Of a DNA stretch of 64,000 nucleotides, positions 37,005 through 44,989 are shown piece after piece (the first letter of the stretch is position 1; each line of letters opens with the position of its first letter). The stretch covers positions 24,654-88,653 of the forward strand of contig JAFEEI010000016.1 of assembly GCA_018241205.1 (NCBI GenBank), given 5' to 3'. The position numbers were made by a program, and so were the translations under genes. Under the pieces are notes generated by a model that was given only the letters and a program-made list of their open reading frames with translations, did not search any database and was not told the origin of the DNA. This DNA is from Pseudomonadota bacterium (GTDB lineage: Bacteria > Pseudomonadota > Gammaproteobacteria > Burkholderiales > Nitrosomonadaceae).

Positions 37005-37131
37005 AGTGTAATTCTCCGAATATATGGTATTAGAAATACTCTCAGCGCCTAAGTTAGCGCGCGGCAATGCGCATTATTGACGTCCCTGTTGAACGACTAG
37101 TTTGGCACATGCTAGACTCAGACTTTAAAAA

Positions 37132-37719
37132 TCACTTGCCTTTATTCTCTGATAAGTACTCTGGTCTGCCAGAAGTATCCACCTCAATGCCAAGCACTCG
37201 AGCGTTATGCATCCAGAGCATTTCCAAATCATCAGCCACCTCATCAAAGCGCTCGGCATTTTCAATTGAGGAGTAGGAAGAAATGGTTTTTTTTGACTTT
37301 GGGGACGGAAGTAGCCGTTCTGGGAAATCCTCTGCAACTTCGTAAACTTCTGTTGCCGTTTGCGGCTTAGCATGCACCAGTGCGTTCCGAAAGCTCTTCA
37401 TCCTATTCAGTGTTTGCCAAGGTTCGGCAGAGAAGTCGACTTTTATTTTCAAGAATTCCGAAATCATCGCAATCTTGCCGATGAATGATGTTGACTCGAA
37501 GTGATCCCAATGAGGGAATAATTTGTTCCCGTATACGTTGCACAAGGCTTCTACCCTGAACACAGAAAATGCCATTGATGGGATAAGCCATCGAAATTTG
37601 TGCCCAGTTTGTTCAATCCTGGCCTGCTCCAGTTGATTTATTGCAATTGAAGCAAGGCGTCCGTGTTCGAAGATGCTCCGTGTGACTTTGACCTTTTTAG
37701 TTTTATTGTCTTCTTCCAT
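37132..37719 (-). CDS. HEPN-like protein
   Basis: A 195-residue helical protein with the RNase-type HEPN signature R-x4-H in FRNALVHAK (R111, H116), preceded by long helices (ASIAINQLEQARIEQ, FSVFRVEALCNVY). HEPN proteins often cleave RNA in toxin or defence settings and usually pair with a nucleotidyltransferase antitoxin; no such partner is next to it here. Cargo of the tRNA-bounded element. A role in RNA cleavage is inference from the motif. Confidence 0.62.
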   Translation of the reverse strand: MEEDNKTKKVKVTRSIFEHGRLASIAINQLEQARIEQTGHKFRWLIPSMAFSVFRVEALCNVYGNKLFPHWDHFESTSFIGKIAMISEFLKIKVDFSAEPWQTLNRMKSFRNALVHAKPQTATEVYEVAEDFPERLLPSPKSKKTISSYSSIENAERFDEVADDLEMLWMHNARVLGIEVDTSGRPEYLSENKGK

Positions 37720-37925
37720 TGTTTTTCCCAGTTTATTTTTGCGAGGCCTAGCGTCATATATATGACAAAAAATGTTTCATAATCTGAAATGGAGTGTCTA
37801 AAGTATAAACACACCATTTTGCTTCCCCCCTTCAAGTGATAGGTGGGGTTACAAATACATTGATACAACAACAATCATTAGCGTATTATAAAATTTTCAG
37901 AAACATCAGGATATGGTGATATTTC

Positions 37926-38156
37926 ATGCCTACTACTGCTCACAAAAAATTTTCCTCTCAAGCTGCGCCAGAAGTTCTTACAGCACTTAGAAAAATTGCT
38001 GAATCTGAAGGGCGTCCTATTCAAGAAATACTTGATGAAGCTTTGCGGGAATACATCGAACGTAAAGAAAAAGGCCAGCCTCGCCGTCAAGCGATGGATG
38101 CTTTTGCGCAAAGCCTAAACGAATTTGATCAGCTCTACCGTGAATTAGCTAAATAA
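37926..38156 (+). CDS. antitoxin paired with Doc-type toxin
   Basis: A 76-residue protein with a ribbon-helix-helix-like centre (APEVLTALRKIAESEGRPIQEILDEALREYIE) and a helical tail (MDAFAQSLNEFDQLYRELAK) that would insert into the toxin cleft. It ends two bases before the Doc-like gene. Function follows from pairing and size. Confidence 0.78.
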   Translation: MPTTAHKKFSSQAAPEVLTALRKIAESEGRPIQEILDEALREYIERKEKGQPRRQAMDAFAQSLNEFDQLYRELAK

Positions 38157-38158
38157 CG

Positions 38159-38536
38159 TTGAAAGAGTACCTGACTGTTCCCGATGTACTGGCAATCCAT
38201 TCAATATTAATCCAGCGTTACGGTGGAACACATGGTATCCGTGACCGTGGCGCACTAGAATCTGCTTTGTTTCGCCTTCAATCTGGCTACTATGTTGATA
38301 TAGTCTCAGAGGCAGCCGCATTGATGGAAAGTTTAGCCATCAATCACCCCTTTGTAGATGGCAACAAACGAGTAGCTTTTGCAGCTACCGATATTTTCCT
38401 TCGTATTAATGGTTACCGAATCAACTGTGAATCAATGATTATTTACGCCGACATGATGCGAATGTTTGAAACAGGCACATTTGATTTGGCTCACCTTGAA
38501 CCATGGTTAAGAAAGCTGGTAATCAAAGCAGCTTAA
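38159..38536 (+). CDS. doc: Doc-type (Fic family) toxin
   Basis: A 125-residue Fic-fold toxin of the death-on-curing type. The catalytic motif HPFVDGNKRVAFAA lies at residues 63-76. Doc phosphorylates elongation factor Tu rather than adding AMP. Starts with TTG, two bases after the antitoxin stop. Upstream ATGs in frame are absent, so the TTG is needed for the conserved MKEYLTVPDVLAIH start. Confidence 0.9.
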   Translation: MKEYLTVPDVLAIHSILIQRYGGTHGIRDRGALESALFRLQSGYYVDIVSEAAALMESLAINHPFVDGNKRVAFAATDIFLRINGYRINCESMIIYADMMRMFETGTFDLAHLEPWLRKLVIKAA

Positions 38537-38697
38537 AAGATATAAACTTTCCCAAATATTCAACTTATCTTGATGGTTTAATTAAATAAGTTTAAACTGA
38601 ATCTGATGAAATTTTTGAAACCTGTAGAAATACTTCAAAATGACACAAAAATAGCAGAGGTAAACAATAAATGATTGATATATCAAATATAGATCAA

Positions 38698-38722
38698 GGT
38701 TCGAATCCCGCCTTCTCCGCCA
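38698..38722. repeat. right att-like direct repeat (tRNA 3' end)
   Basis: The second 25-base copy of the tRNA 3' end, identical to 32447-32471. Here the bases before it (ATCAA) do not complete the T-stem. A P4-type integrase gene starts 167 bases to its right, as such integrases typically do next to a tRNA-end att site. Confidence 0.75.
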
Positions 38723-38837
38723 TTTCTAAATCTACACACTTCCGTATCGATCCACGAAACACAACGAAACACTTTATCTACAAGCAATCTGCTTTCCATA
38801 ACAATCCAAAATAATCTGCTAGAATCCGATAAAAAAG

Positions 38838-38886
38838 TGTGGTAAAAAACGTGGTAACAATTTTTACCACATAAAAAGTTACCACA
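38838..38886. promoter_or_regulatory. four TGTGGTAA-type repeats before the P4-type integrase
   Basis: GTGGTAA occurs at 38839 and 38851 in direct orientation, and its inverse TTACCACA at 38864 and 38879. The last copy ends two bases before the integrase ATG, so a protein bound here would block expression; this fits autoregulation by the integrase or a partner. Confidence 0.5.
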
Positions 38887-38888
38887 TT

Positions 38889-39316
38889 ATGGCTATTAAG
38901 GAATTATTGACTGATCTAGCCTGCAAGAATGCAACCGCAGAAGGTTGCAAAATACGCAAGCTTCACGATGGCCAAGGGTTGTATCTTTGGGTTTATGAAG
39001 ACGACCGCAAGTATTGGCGGCTGCGCTATAAGATTCATGGCAAGGAAAAGTCTTTATCCCTTGGCGTTTATCCTGTTGTGGGATTGAAGCAGGCAAGGCA
39101 GCTTGCACAGACTGAGCGTGTCAAGTTGTCCGGCAATATCGATCCGTCCATGGATCGTCAGATCAATAAACAGAAAGCCAAGGAAGCCGCTGCCAATAGC
39201 TTTGAAGCCACCGCCCGTGAATATGGTACACAAAGCAAGCGCACACATGGGCAGGAAGCCACGCAAAGGATGTCATGAGACGGCTTGAAGGTAATGTGTT
39301 TCCTTATATCGGCATT
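38889..39316 (+). pseudogene. P4-type integrase, 5' part (interrupted)
   Basis: The N-terminal DUF4102-type domain of a P4/CP4-like tyrosine integrase (LTDLACKNATAEGCKIRKLHDGQGLYLWV, SLSLGVYPVVGLKQARQLAQ). The frame breaks near 39272; correcting it gives RRLEGNVFPYIGII, the expected core-binding start, until homology ends at about 39316. The catalytic part appears again at 40905 after an insertion of about 1.6 kb. The protein cannot be made as such. Confidence 0.82.
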
Positions 39317-39337
39317 ATTTACAGCATAATCAATAAG

Positions 39338-40496
39338 CTATTTATCGATGTTGACCAAATGTTGCCCATACATCTCGACTGCCTTTACCTCATGCTGCTC
39401 ATTATTGTTAATCCAGCGAGCATATGTTTTAGCTGTAATTAACACATTAGAATGACCCATTTGCGCAGATACCCAAGCTATATTCTCACCAGCCGACAAC
39501 ATCATTGATGCAAAAGTGTGACGTGTTTGATACGGATTTCTGTAACGCACCCCGGCTTTTTCCAATAATGGAATCCAGCATCCTTTCCTGATTTGTTGAT
39601 CACCAGTCCATTGTTTGCTGGTGTGCGGATTCAAGAATACTTTTCCGCCTTGTAATAGCGTATGTAGCTTTTGATTGATCAGTGCAGCCTCCACATGCGG
39701 AAGCATGTCTATTTCCCGATTACTTGATTTTGTTTTTGTGGATTCGTCATTCTTGGCAGCGTAGGTATGTGCCTTGTTAATCTTTATTTTCTTCCGTTTC
39801 CAGTCAACATCCGTCCATTCTAGGGCAATTAGCTCTGAAGTCCTCATCCCCAGTCCAAAAAAACACAGTGCACTGGTTTATTATTGATCCTGCAGAAGCT
39901 TTGATTATTGCCGCTTGCTCTTCTGCATTAAATGGATCAACGTATGTCTTTTCTTTTGGCGGTTCATTGCGCTTGTACGTCCATCCAAACAGCGGATTAA
40001 CCGGTATCAGGTCATCATGTTGAGCGTCTTGCAGAGCGGCGCGTAGTGGACTCAAGATGTTAATAATCCTCTTATTCGAGCAATCCATACCAGCCACCCA
40101 ATTACGGACATCTGCACGAGTCAGCATGTGTAGTGCCATTTCACCAAACAGAGGTATCACTAGATTGTGTATGATCTTTTTATAATCTCTTAATGTGCTT
40201 GCTTTGATCGTTGGTTCTTTATTTGCCAACCATTCTGCGAGATAAGTTCTAACGGTGTGTTGTGTGGGCGAAAATTTATGAGCATTCTTTGAATTCGGGA
40301 ATGTCACGGAATAATCAAAAGTACCGTTCTCTATGGCCAGCAAAATAGCGGCACGGTGATTAGCGGCTCGTTTCAGGTTAGAGGGAGTGGGCTGCAGCCT
40401 GATCCGTTCGTGGCATTTTTGTCCTCGATAGTAGAAACTGATGGCAATCGATGTTGCGCTACCCGCTGTGACGCCTGGATATTTGTTTCCGCCCAT
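39338..40496 (-). pseudogene. tyrosine integrase with central frameshift (second xis-int module)
   Basis: A relative of the integrase at 35218: N-terminal part SIAISFYYRGQKCHERIRLQP, core domain, then FFWTG, where the frame breaks. The rest (MRTSELIALEWTDVDW, NPYQTRHTFASMMLSAGENIAW, the end HEVKAVEMYGQHL) is in another frame from 39847. A run of four G (minus strand, 39851-39848) has one base too many. The module interrupts the P4-type integrase gene. Catalytic Arg and His-Arg boxes are visible, so a single corrected base would restore it. Confidence 0.82.
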
Positions 40497-40660
40497 TTGT
40501 GATACCCGCTGATGCTGATTAAGATTCTACCATCCGACGCTTTGGTAAATTCCTTACCGCATAACCAATCGCCACGATAAATTTTAGAGTTTATCGCTTC
40601 CGGTGTATAGCCTGTTTCCTCACAGAATTTTTTAATGGTTACGTAGTTTGTGCTGGTCAT
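40373..40660 (-). CDS. excisionase-like protein of the second xis-int module
   Basis: A 95-residue protein with the same helix layout as the excisionase at 35048: VTIKKFCEETGYTPEAINSKIYRGDWL, then GRILISISGYHKWAE. The C-terminal third overlaps the integrase start by 124 bases and is less conserved. If the integrase is truly broken, this gene has no partner. Confidence 0.68.
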   Translation of the reverse strand: MTSTNYVTIKKFCEETGYTPEAINSKIYRGDWLCGKEFTKASDGRILISISGYHKWAETNIQASQRVAQHRLPSVSTIEDKNATNGSGCSPLPLT

Positions 40661-40726
40661 CTGTGTTGCTGTCAGTAAAAGTTTTTTCAGTGCATGTTAT
40701 TTTTTAAATTGATGTAAAAATTTTTT

Positions 40727-40890
40727 CTAGCTCAAAATTACAAAGACTAATACCATAGAAGCCAACAATATTAAGGTTGATGCCAGTAAATTGATGATGG
40801 CTGCTTGCCTGGAAATTTTGGCTAGATCATAAGTTTCCTGATCCACTCCACTTTTTATCTTTTCATCGATCAGATGCCAGTGCTGGCCTT
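40727..40890 (-). pseudogene. C-terminal fragment of a small membrane protein
   Basis: The frame from about GQHWHLIDEKIKSGVDQE to the stop looks coding and ends in one membrane helix (AAIINLLASTLILLASMVLVFVILS). Its N-terminal continuation is antisense to the 3' integrase fragment and not credible, so the gene seems cut at the right end of the inserted module. Family unknown. Confidence 0.45.
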
Positions 40891-40904
40891 TTGTAGTACG
40901 CCGC

Positions 40905-41360
40905 CCGCGACAAGCCGACAATCTGACAGGCGCGCATGTCAAACCGGAAAAACTTCCGGAACTGCTGCGGGCAATCGCCACCTATGAGCGCATTGGAGAC
41001 CGGCAAACCCAGCTTGCCTTGCGATTGCTGGCTTTAACCTTTGTTCGCACCAATGAACTGATTGGCGCACTATGGGAAGAGTTTGATTTGACCAATGCAC
41101 TATGGATTGTACCGGCCACACGCATGAAAATGAGAAGTGAACACGTTGTACCCCTCATTCATCCATCAAGCATTGAACATACTGGTTGAATTGAAAACTA
41201 TCGCCGGGGATAGCCGCTACTTACTGCCCAGTAGAAACCCGAACAAACCCATCAGCAACAATACGTTGCTTTTTGCACTATACCGCTTAGGGGTATAAAG
41301 GCAAGATAACCGGACACGGCTTCCGGGCGGTTGCTTCCACGGCATTGAATGAATCCGGCT
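40905..41360 (+). pseudogene. P4-type integrase, 3' catalytic part (interrupted, decayed)
   Basis: Frame pieces match the catalytic domain of the integrase begun at 38889: KPEKLPELLRAIATYERIG, LALTFVRTNELIGALWEEFD (catalytic Arg), then after frame breaks RYLLPSRNPNKPISNNTLL and KITGHGFRAVASTALNESG (the HGxR box). The end, with the catalytic Tyr, is not recognisable. The middle between 39316 and here is replaced by the second xis-int module. Confidence 0.75.
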
Positions 41361-41780
41361 TATTCAGCTCATTGGATAGTTACTTGACTGCTATCGTGTT
41401 AGGGCCAGTTAACGGCAAAACTCAATGAATGGCTGCCACAGGCAATGGGGGCTAATCGAAAGAAGATAAACCTGAGTTTGAATCGGTATAACAGGCGGAA
41501 GAGCATATTCTGCGATTGATCCTTCGATACATGAATGGCATCGTCTGGATGCTGCAAGATAATCTGGAAGAGTTTGAGCCCGTACTTTCCCGCCTTCAGT
41601 TATAAAATCAAGAATACATGGATTACGAAAAAAGGTGGTCATACGGTTACATGCAAGGCATTGCTCTATATCGCGAGCAATGACAGGTTTTTTGATGATT
41701 CCAAAGGGGCTGAGATATGTGCTGTGATGATGTGGATCGGGATTTCTATACTTGATGGCTTTATTACGGAGTGATTCCCA
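41361..41780. other. decayed coding debris
   Basis: No intact gene. Short coding-like stretches lie in several frames, for example LNEWLPQAMGANRKKI near 41415 and EEHILRLILRYMNGIVWML near 41502, all broken by stops. I could not assign them. This fits an old, decaying island end. Confidence 0.45.
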
Positions 41781-41783
41781 GAA

Positions 41784-41996
41784 TCATATTCTGACGTCGA
41801 TAACTGTAAAAATTAATGGTACAAGGTAGTAAATCAGCATGTAAAAACCCAACGATGCGAAGCAGATGCCGGTGTGTGATTGGGTAAAAGGTAGGCCGCC
41901 GTTCGGTTCTTGCCATCTATAATAGTCTTTAGTTATGGCAATTAACCCACTGGTATACGGACAAAATATACTTAGATTTTGTATTAAACAAAACAA
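41784..41996 (-). CDS. small hypothetical membrane protein
   Basis: A 70-residue frame with a TTG start directly after the stop of the gene at 41997. It ends in a membrane helix (FASLGFYMLIYYLVPLIFTVID). It may be a real partner of the upstream membrane-anchored protein or a chance frame; the tight join is the only support. Confidence 0.35.
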   Translation of the reverse strand: MFCLIQNLSIFCPYTSGLIAITKDYYRWQEPNGGLPFTQSHTGICFASLGFYMLIYYLVPLIFTVIDVRI

Positions 41997-42596
41997 TCAT
42001 TCTTTCTTTAGGAATGGCGACAGCGCATTTCGAAGATGATTCTTCCAGTCTAATCCTACTTGCATCGGGATTTTTATTTGCAGATTGGTATTCTCGGTGT
42101 CCTTTCCTTCCAAGTACAAAACATATTGCCCCAACTCACTCAGTTTAAATGCCACCGTAATCACACCTGACGGATATTGCTGCGCAGGTACCGACATGAT
42201 CGGGTGCTCCCGCTGCTTTTTTTTATCATCAATTTCAAGTTTTACCAAGTGCAGTGCTAATGAAAAATCGCGTGCCGACTCGGGATACAACAGATCAATC
42301 GAAATATTGAGCGACGCCGGTTCGGGTATTTTGCCACATTGCACAGGCACATGCGGCGAGCGGAGCTCATCCGGTGAGTGGTAATCTTCCGGCAAGTAAT
42401 AGCCAGAATAACCGATAATAAGCGCCTCCGACTCTATCGTGCAAGCGCCGCCGCGAAAGCCTTTGGGATAAGTATCGGAGAAATCCCCTTGCGAACTGGT
42501 TCGGTATAGCAAGCCAAATGCAATAAAAACAGATATTGCAGTAATCAAAAGTGCATATTGAAACTTGCGGGATGAAAATTTTGATTGAATTGGCAT
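41997..42596 (-). CDS. hypothetical membrane-anchored protein
   Basis: A 199-residue protein with one N-terminal membrane helix (about residues 13-31, FQYALLITAISVFIAFGLLY) and a large outer domain containing two cysteines (ACTIES, VQCGKIPEP) and beta-type repeats ending in LYLEGKDTENTNLQIKIPMQVG. No family recognised. It lies alone between integrase remnants, so it may be cargo of the island. Confidence 0.6.
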   Translation of the reverse strand: MPIQSKFSSRKFQYALLITAISVFIAFGLLYRTSSQGDFSDTYPKGFRGGACTIESEALIIGYSGYYLPEDYHSPDELRSPHVPVQCGKIPEPASLNISIDLLYPESARDFSLALHLVKLEIDDKKKQREHPIMSVPAQQYPSGVITVAFKLSELGQYVLYLEGKDTENTNLQIKIPMQVGLDWKNHLRNALSPFLKKE

Positions 42597-43056
42597 GGTG
42601 ATTGATATAACTATCCAGTTATCGAAAGATTAGGATCGTATAGTCAAGAATTCCCGGCAATTCATTTCTCAGCGGGATTTTGTTATAAATTTTTTAATAG
42701 ATCGTCTTGGGATAGTAAAAAAGCAGCCCCATAGATTCCAATGAGTAAGGAAACAATAATGATTAGAGAAATGTACCGGCATTATCATCCCTACATTGCT
42801 TATTGAGCAATTTTATTTGTATGCCCCACCCGGAAGGGTGGCAACAGGATCATTTCCGCGCTGGATTTTCGCATTAAGACTTGCTGCAAATCTCAAAATA
42901 TCCGGTATCAATCAAAGCATACCCCCCGTATTGCCTCAAAACAGGGTTTGTCGGTACACGGAAGCAAGCAATCATGCGAGTTACAAGATTTTGTAACGAC
43001 TGTTCCGACAAGTTTTTAGGGGGTAGGACAAAAACTCAAAAATGACACTGGGAAAA
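42597..43056. other. gene-free stretch in the island
   Basis: About 460 bases with only short frames that have no coding character. I see no RNA gene, terminator or repeat of note. Confidence 0.4.
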
Positions 43057-43250
43057 TCAAACCGGTTTCCCGAATAGCGGAATGACTTCCGCTCCCTTTT
43101 CCAATGCTTCGACATAGTTGCTCCACCACATCATGATTCTCTTTCTTTCCGTAAATATTCCGCCCGGGGTTGTATGCGCCACGAACTTCATTCTGTTCAC
43201 CGTGCGCCAATGCCGTTCAATGGCATCAGCATCCAGCAGTATCGTTTCAA
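43057..43250 (-). pseudogene. P4-type integrase C-terminus remnant
   Basis: The last part of another P4-type integrase. DADAIERHW, then in a shifted frame LAHGEQNEVRGAYN, then back in the first frame ERKRIMMWWSNYVEALEKGAEVIPL together give the usual end of these enzymes (AIERQLAH...N.VR.AYN with the catalytic Tyr, then ERR.MMQ.WADYL). At least two indels break it. Its direction is opposite to the integrase at 38889, so it comes from a different insertion or an inverted end. Confidence 0.7.
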
Positions 43251-43369
43251 GGGACGTGATACTCGACATTAGAAATATGGTCTAATTCGTTTGCTGCAAT
43301 ACGGAGCAATGATTAAATTTTTCACGCGTATTGCAGCAAATTAAATAACAATAGCCTAGAAGCTTACGA

Positions 43370-43687
43370 TTAATAAGAAACAGCTGGCCCTTCAAGCCAC
43401 AAGCAATCTGAAATTAAACACATACCACCCCATCCTTTTAGAGCTGGTCTGATTTCGTTAACAATCTTCTGTGCTTGATCTTCTTTGCACGCAAGAACAA
43501 CCATCACATTTTCTTGTTCCAACAAGACATCTCCCGGATCTCGAACACCACGTGATCCAAGACCGCCTGCATTTTTAAGAACAGTATAACCACGTACTGC
43601 ACATCTATCCAGTAAATCTGTCAGGTGGTCGAGCTGTTCAACACCGATGACGATCTCGAATCGTCTCATTGCAATTGTACTATTCAT
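43370..43687 (-). CDS. sbtB: SbtB-like PII-family protein
   Basis: A 105-residue trimeric PII-fold regulator adjacent to the bicarbonate permease. The ferredoxin-like strands (RRFEIVIGVEQLDHLTDLLDRC, VMVVLACKEDQAQKIVNEIRPAL) and the T-loop with GLGSRGVRDPGDVLLEQEN are visible. In cyanobacteria SbtB binds adenine nucleotides and inhibits SbtA. The C-terminal redox loop CGPEGC of cyanobacterial SbtB is absent; there is CLISDCLW instead. It follows sbtA by 42 bases. Confidence 0.82.
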   Translation of the reverse strand: MNSTIAMRRFEIVIGVEQLDHLTDLLDRCAVRGYTVLKNAGGLGSRGVRDPGDVLLEQENVMVVLACKEDQAQKIVNEIRPALKGWGGMCLISDCLWLEGPAVSY

Positions 43688-43729
43688 AAATTTTTCCCAT
43701 TGATAGTAGATTAATTAATTCAGTATTTT

Positions 43730-44686
43730 TTAGACAGCGATGCCATGAAACCAGTGTGACATTTCCCAGTAAATCGGTACCCCGATAAATATGTTAAAGG
43801 GGAAGGTCACACCCAGAGATGCGCCAATTGATAGCGCAGGATCAGCATCCGGAACAGCAATACGCATAGCTGCAGGTGCAGCAATATAGGAACAGCTGGC
43901 ATACAAAACAGCTAGCAACATGGTACCGCCTTCCGATAAACCAAACAACCAACCCAAATAAGCGCCAAACATTGCAGCTGTTAATGGGAATAAAATACCA
44001 AATGCCACAATGAAGATACCTTTGTCTAACACGGCTTTCAATCGAGCAGATGCCAGCAGCCCCATCTCAAGTAGGAAGAATGCCAATACACCCATGAACA
44101 AATCCATGAACATTTTATCCAATGGCGATACCAGTTTAACTACCCCCGCGTAGTAACCAATCAGTACGCCCGCAATCAATAGATATAGACTGGTACCGGT
44201 CAAAATTTCGTGCATCAATTTGCCCCATTGGGTTTTTTCACCACCAGCGCCTGCGCGTGCCAGAACTGTACCGGTTACCAATGCGGGAATTTCCATCAGC
44301 GCCATAATCAACACCATATAACCTTCGGAAGGTTCGTTCTTGGCAGCCAGAAAGGCAACACCCACCGCAAAAGTTACCGCGCTCACCGAACCATAGTGTG
44401 CTGAGATAGCCCCCGCATCCGCTTGAGTGAATTTGCCGATGAAACGCAAAATTGGATAAGCGGTCAATGGAATAAGCGCCGCTAGAACTACCATAGAAAC
44501 AGCAATGGGAAGCACTTCCATAATTTCGTACTTCGCCATTGACACTCCACCTTTAAAACCGATGGCGATCAAAAGAAAGAGACTTAAACTTTTATACAAA
44601 GCCTCGGGTATTTTAAGGTCAGATTTTATGACCCCTGCCAAGACCCCTGCGACAAAAAAGAAAACTACTGGTTGTATAGTAGTCAT
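43730..44686 (-). CDS. sbtA: SbtA-type sodium-dependent bicarbonate transporter
   Basis: A 318-residue inner-membrane permease with about ten membrane helices, in two inverted five-helix repeats (PVVFFFVAGVLAGVIKSDLKIPEALYKSLSLFLLIAIGFKGG starts the first). Typical boxes are AHYGSVSAVTFAVG in the first repeat and YASCSYIAAPAAMRIAVPDADP in the second. It takes up HCO3- with Na+ for CO2 fixation. A GGGAG site lies seven bases before the ATG. Pairing with an SbtB-like protein supports the call. Confidence 0.92.
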   Translation of the reverse strand: MTTIQPVVFFFVAGVLAGVIKSDLKIPEALYKSLSLFLLIAIGFKGGVSMAKYEIMEVLPIAVSMVVLAALIPLTAYPILRFIGKFTQADAGAISAHYGSVSAVTFAVGVAFLAAKNEPSEGYMVLIMALMEIPALVTGTVLARAGAGGEKTQWGKLMHEILTGTSLYLLIAGVLIGYYAGVVKLVSPLDKMFMDLFMGVLAFFLLEMGLLASARLKAVLDKGIFIVAFGILFPLTAAMFGAYLGWLFGLSEGGTMLLAVLYASCSYIAAPAAMRIAVPDADPALSIGASLGVTFPFNIFIGVPIYWEMSHWFHGIAV

Positions 44687-44989
44687 GCAACACTCCCTAT
44701 TTTATTGATTATGTATCTTCTAGTTTATGAAAAATTCTTCTTCAGCACCAATCAGGGTATTGCAAATTCGGAACTAAAAATAACCAATCCCAGAAGTCAT
44801 AAGATTTTTGGGAGATCTAATTTTTGAACCGAGACTTTATGAAACGTAACAACTTGATTAAAGTAGGTGACGATCAAAAATACCCTGTTTAGACCTGAAA
44901 CCCGTGACTGAATTGCCCTTCACGAGGAAACGTTACCACAGGAAATGTGAATAATTCGTGAAGACAACACTTACTATTTATCAGGTTAT
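44687..44989. other. gap between sbtA and the sensor kinase
   Basis: About 300 AT-rich bases upstream of sbtA and after the kinase stop. It must contain the sbtAB promoter; I see no clear box or terminator in it. Confidence 0.4.

Noticed and set aside
32838-38722. A CRISPR array in the repeat-bearing region
   Set aside because: Repeats are 5-9 bases with 10-15 base spacing or a single 25-base pair; no array of 25-40 base repeats with unique spacers and no cas genes.
42796-42996. Small plus-strand frame of 66 codons
   Set aside because: No ribosome site, odd composition and no partner gene; likely chance.
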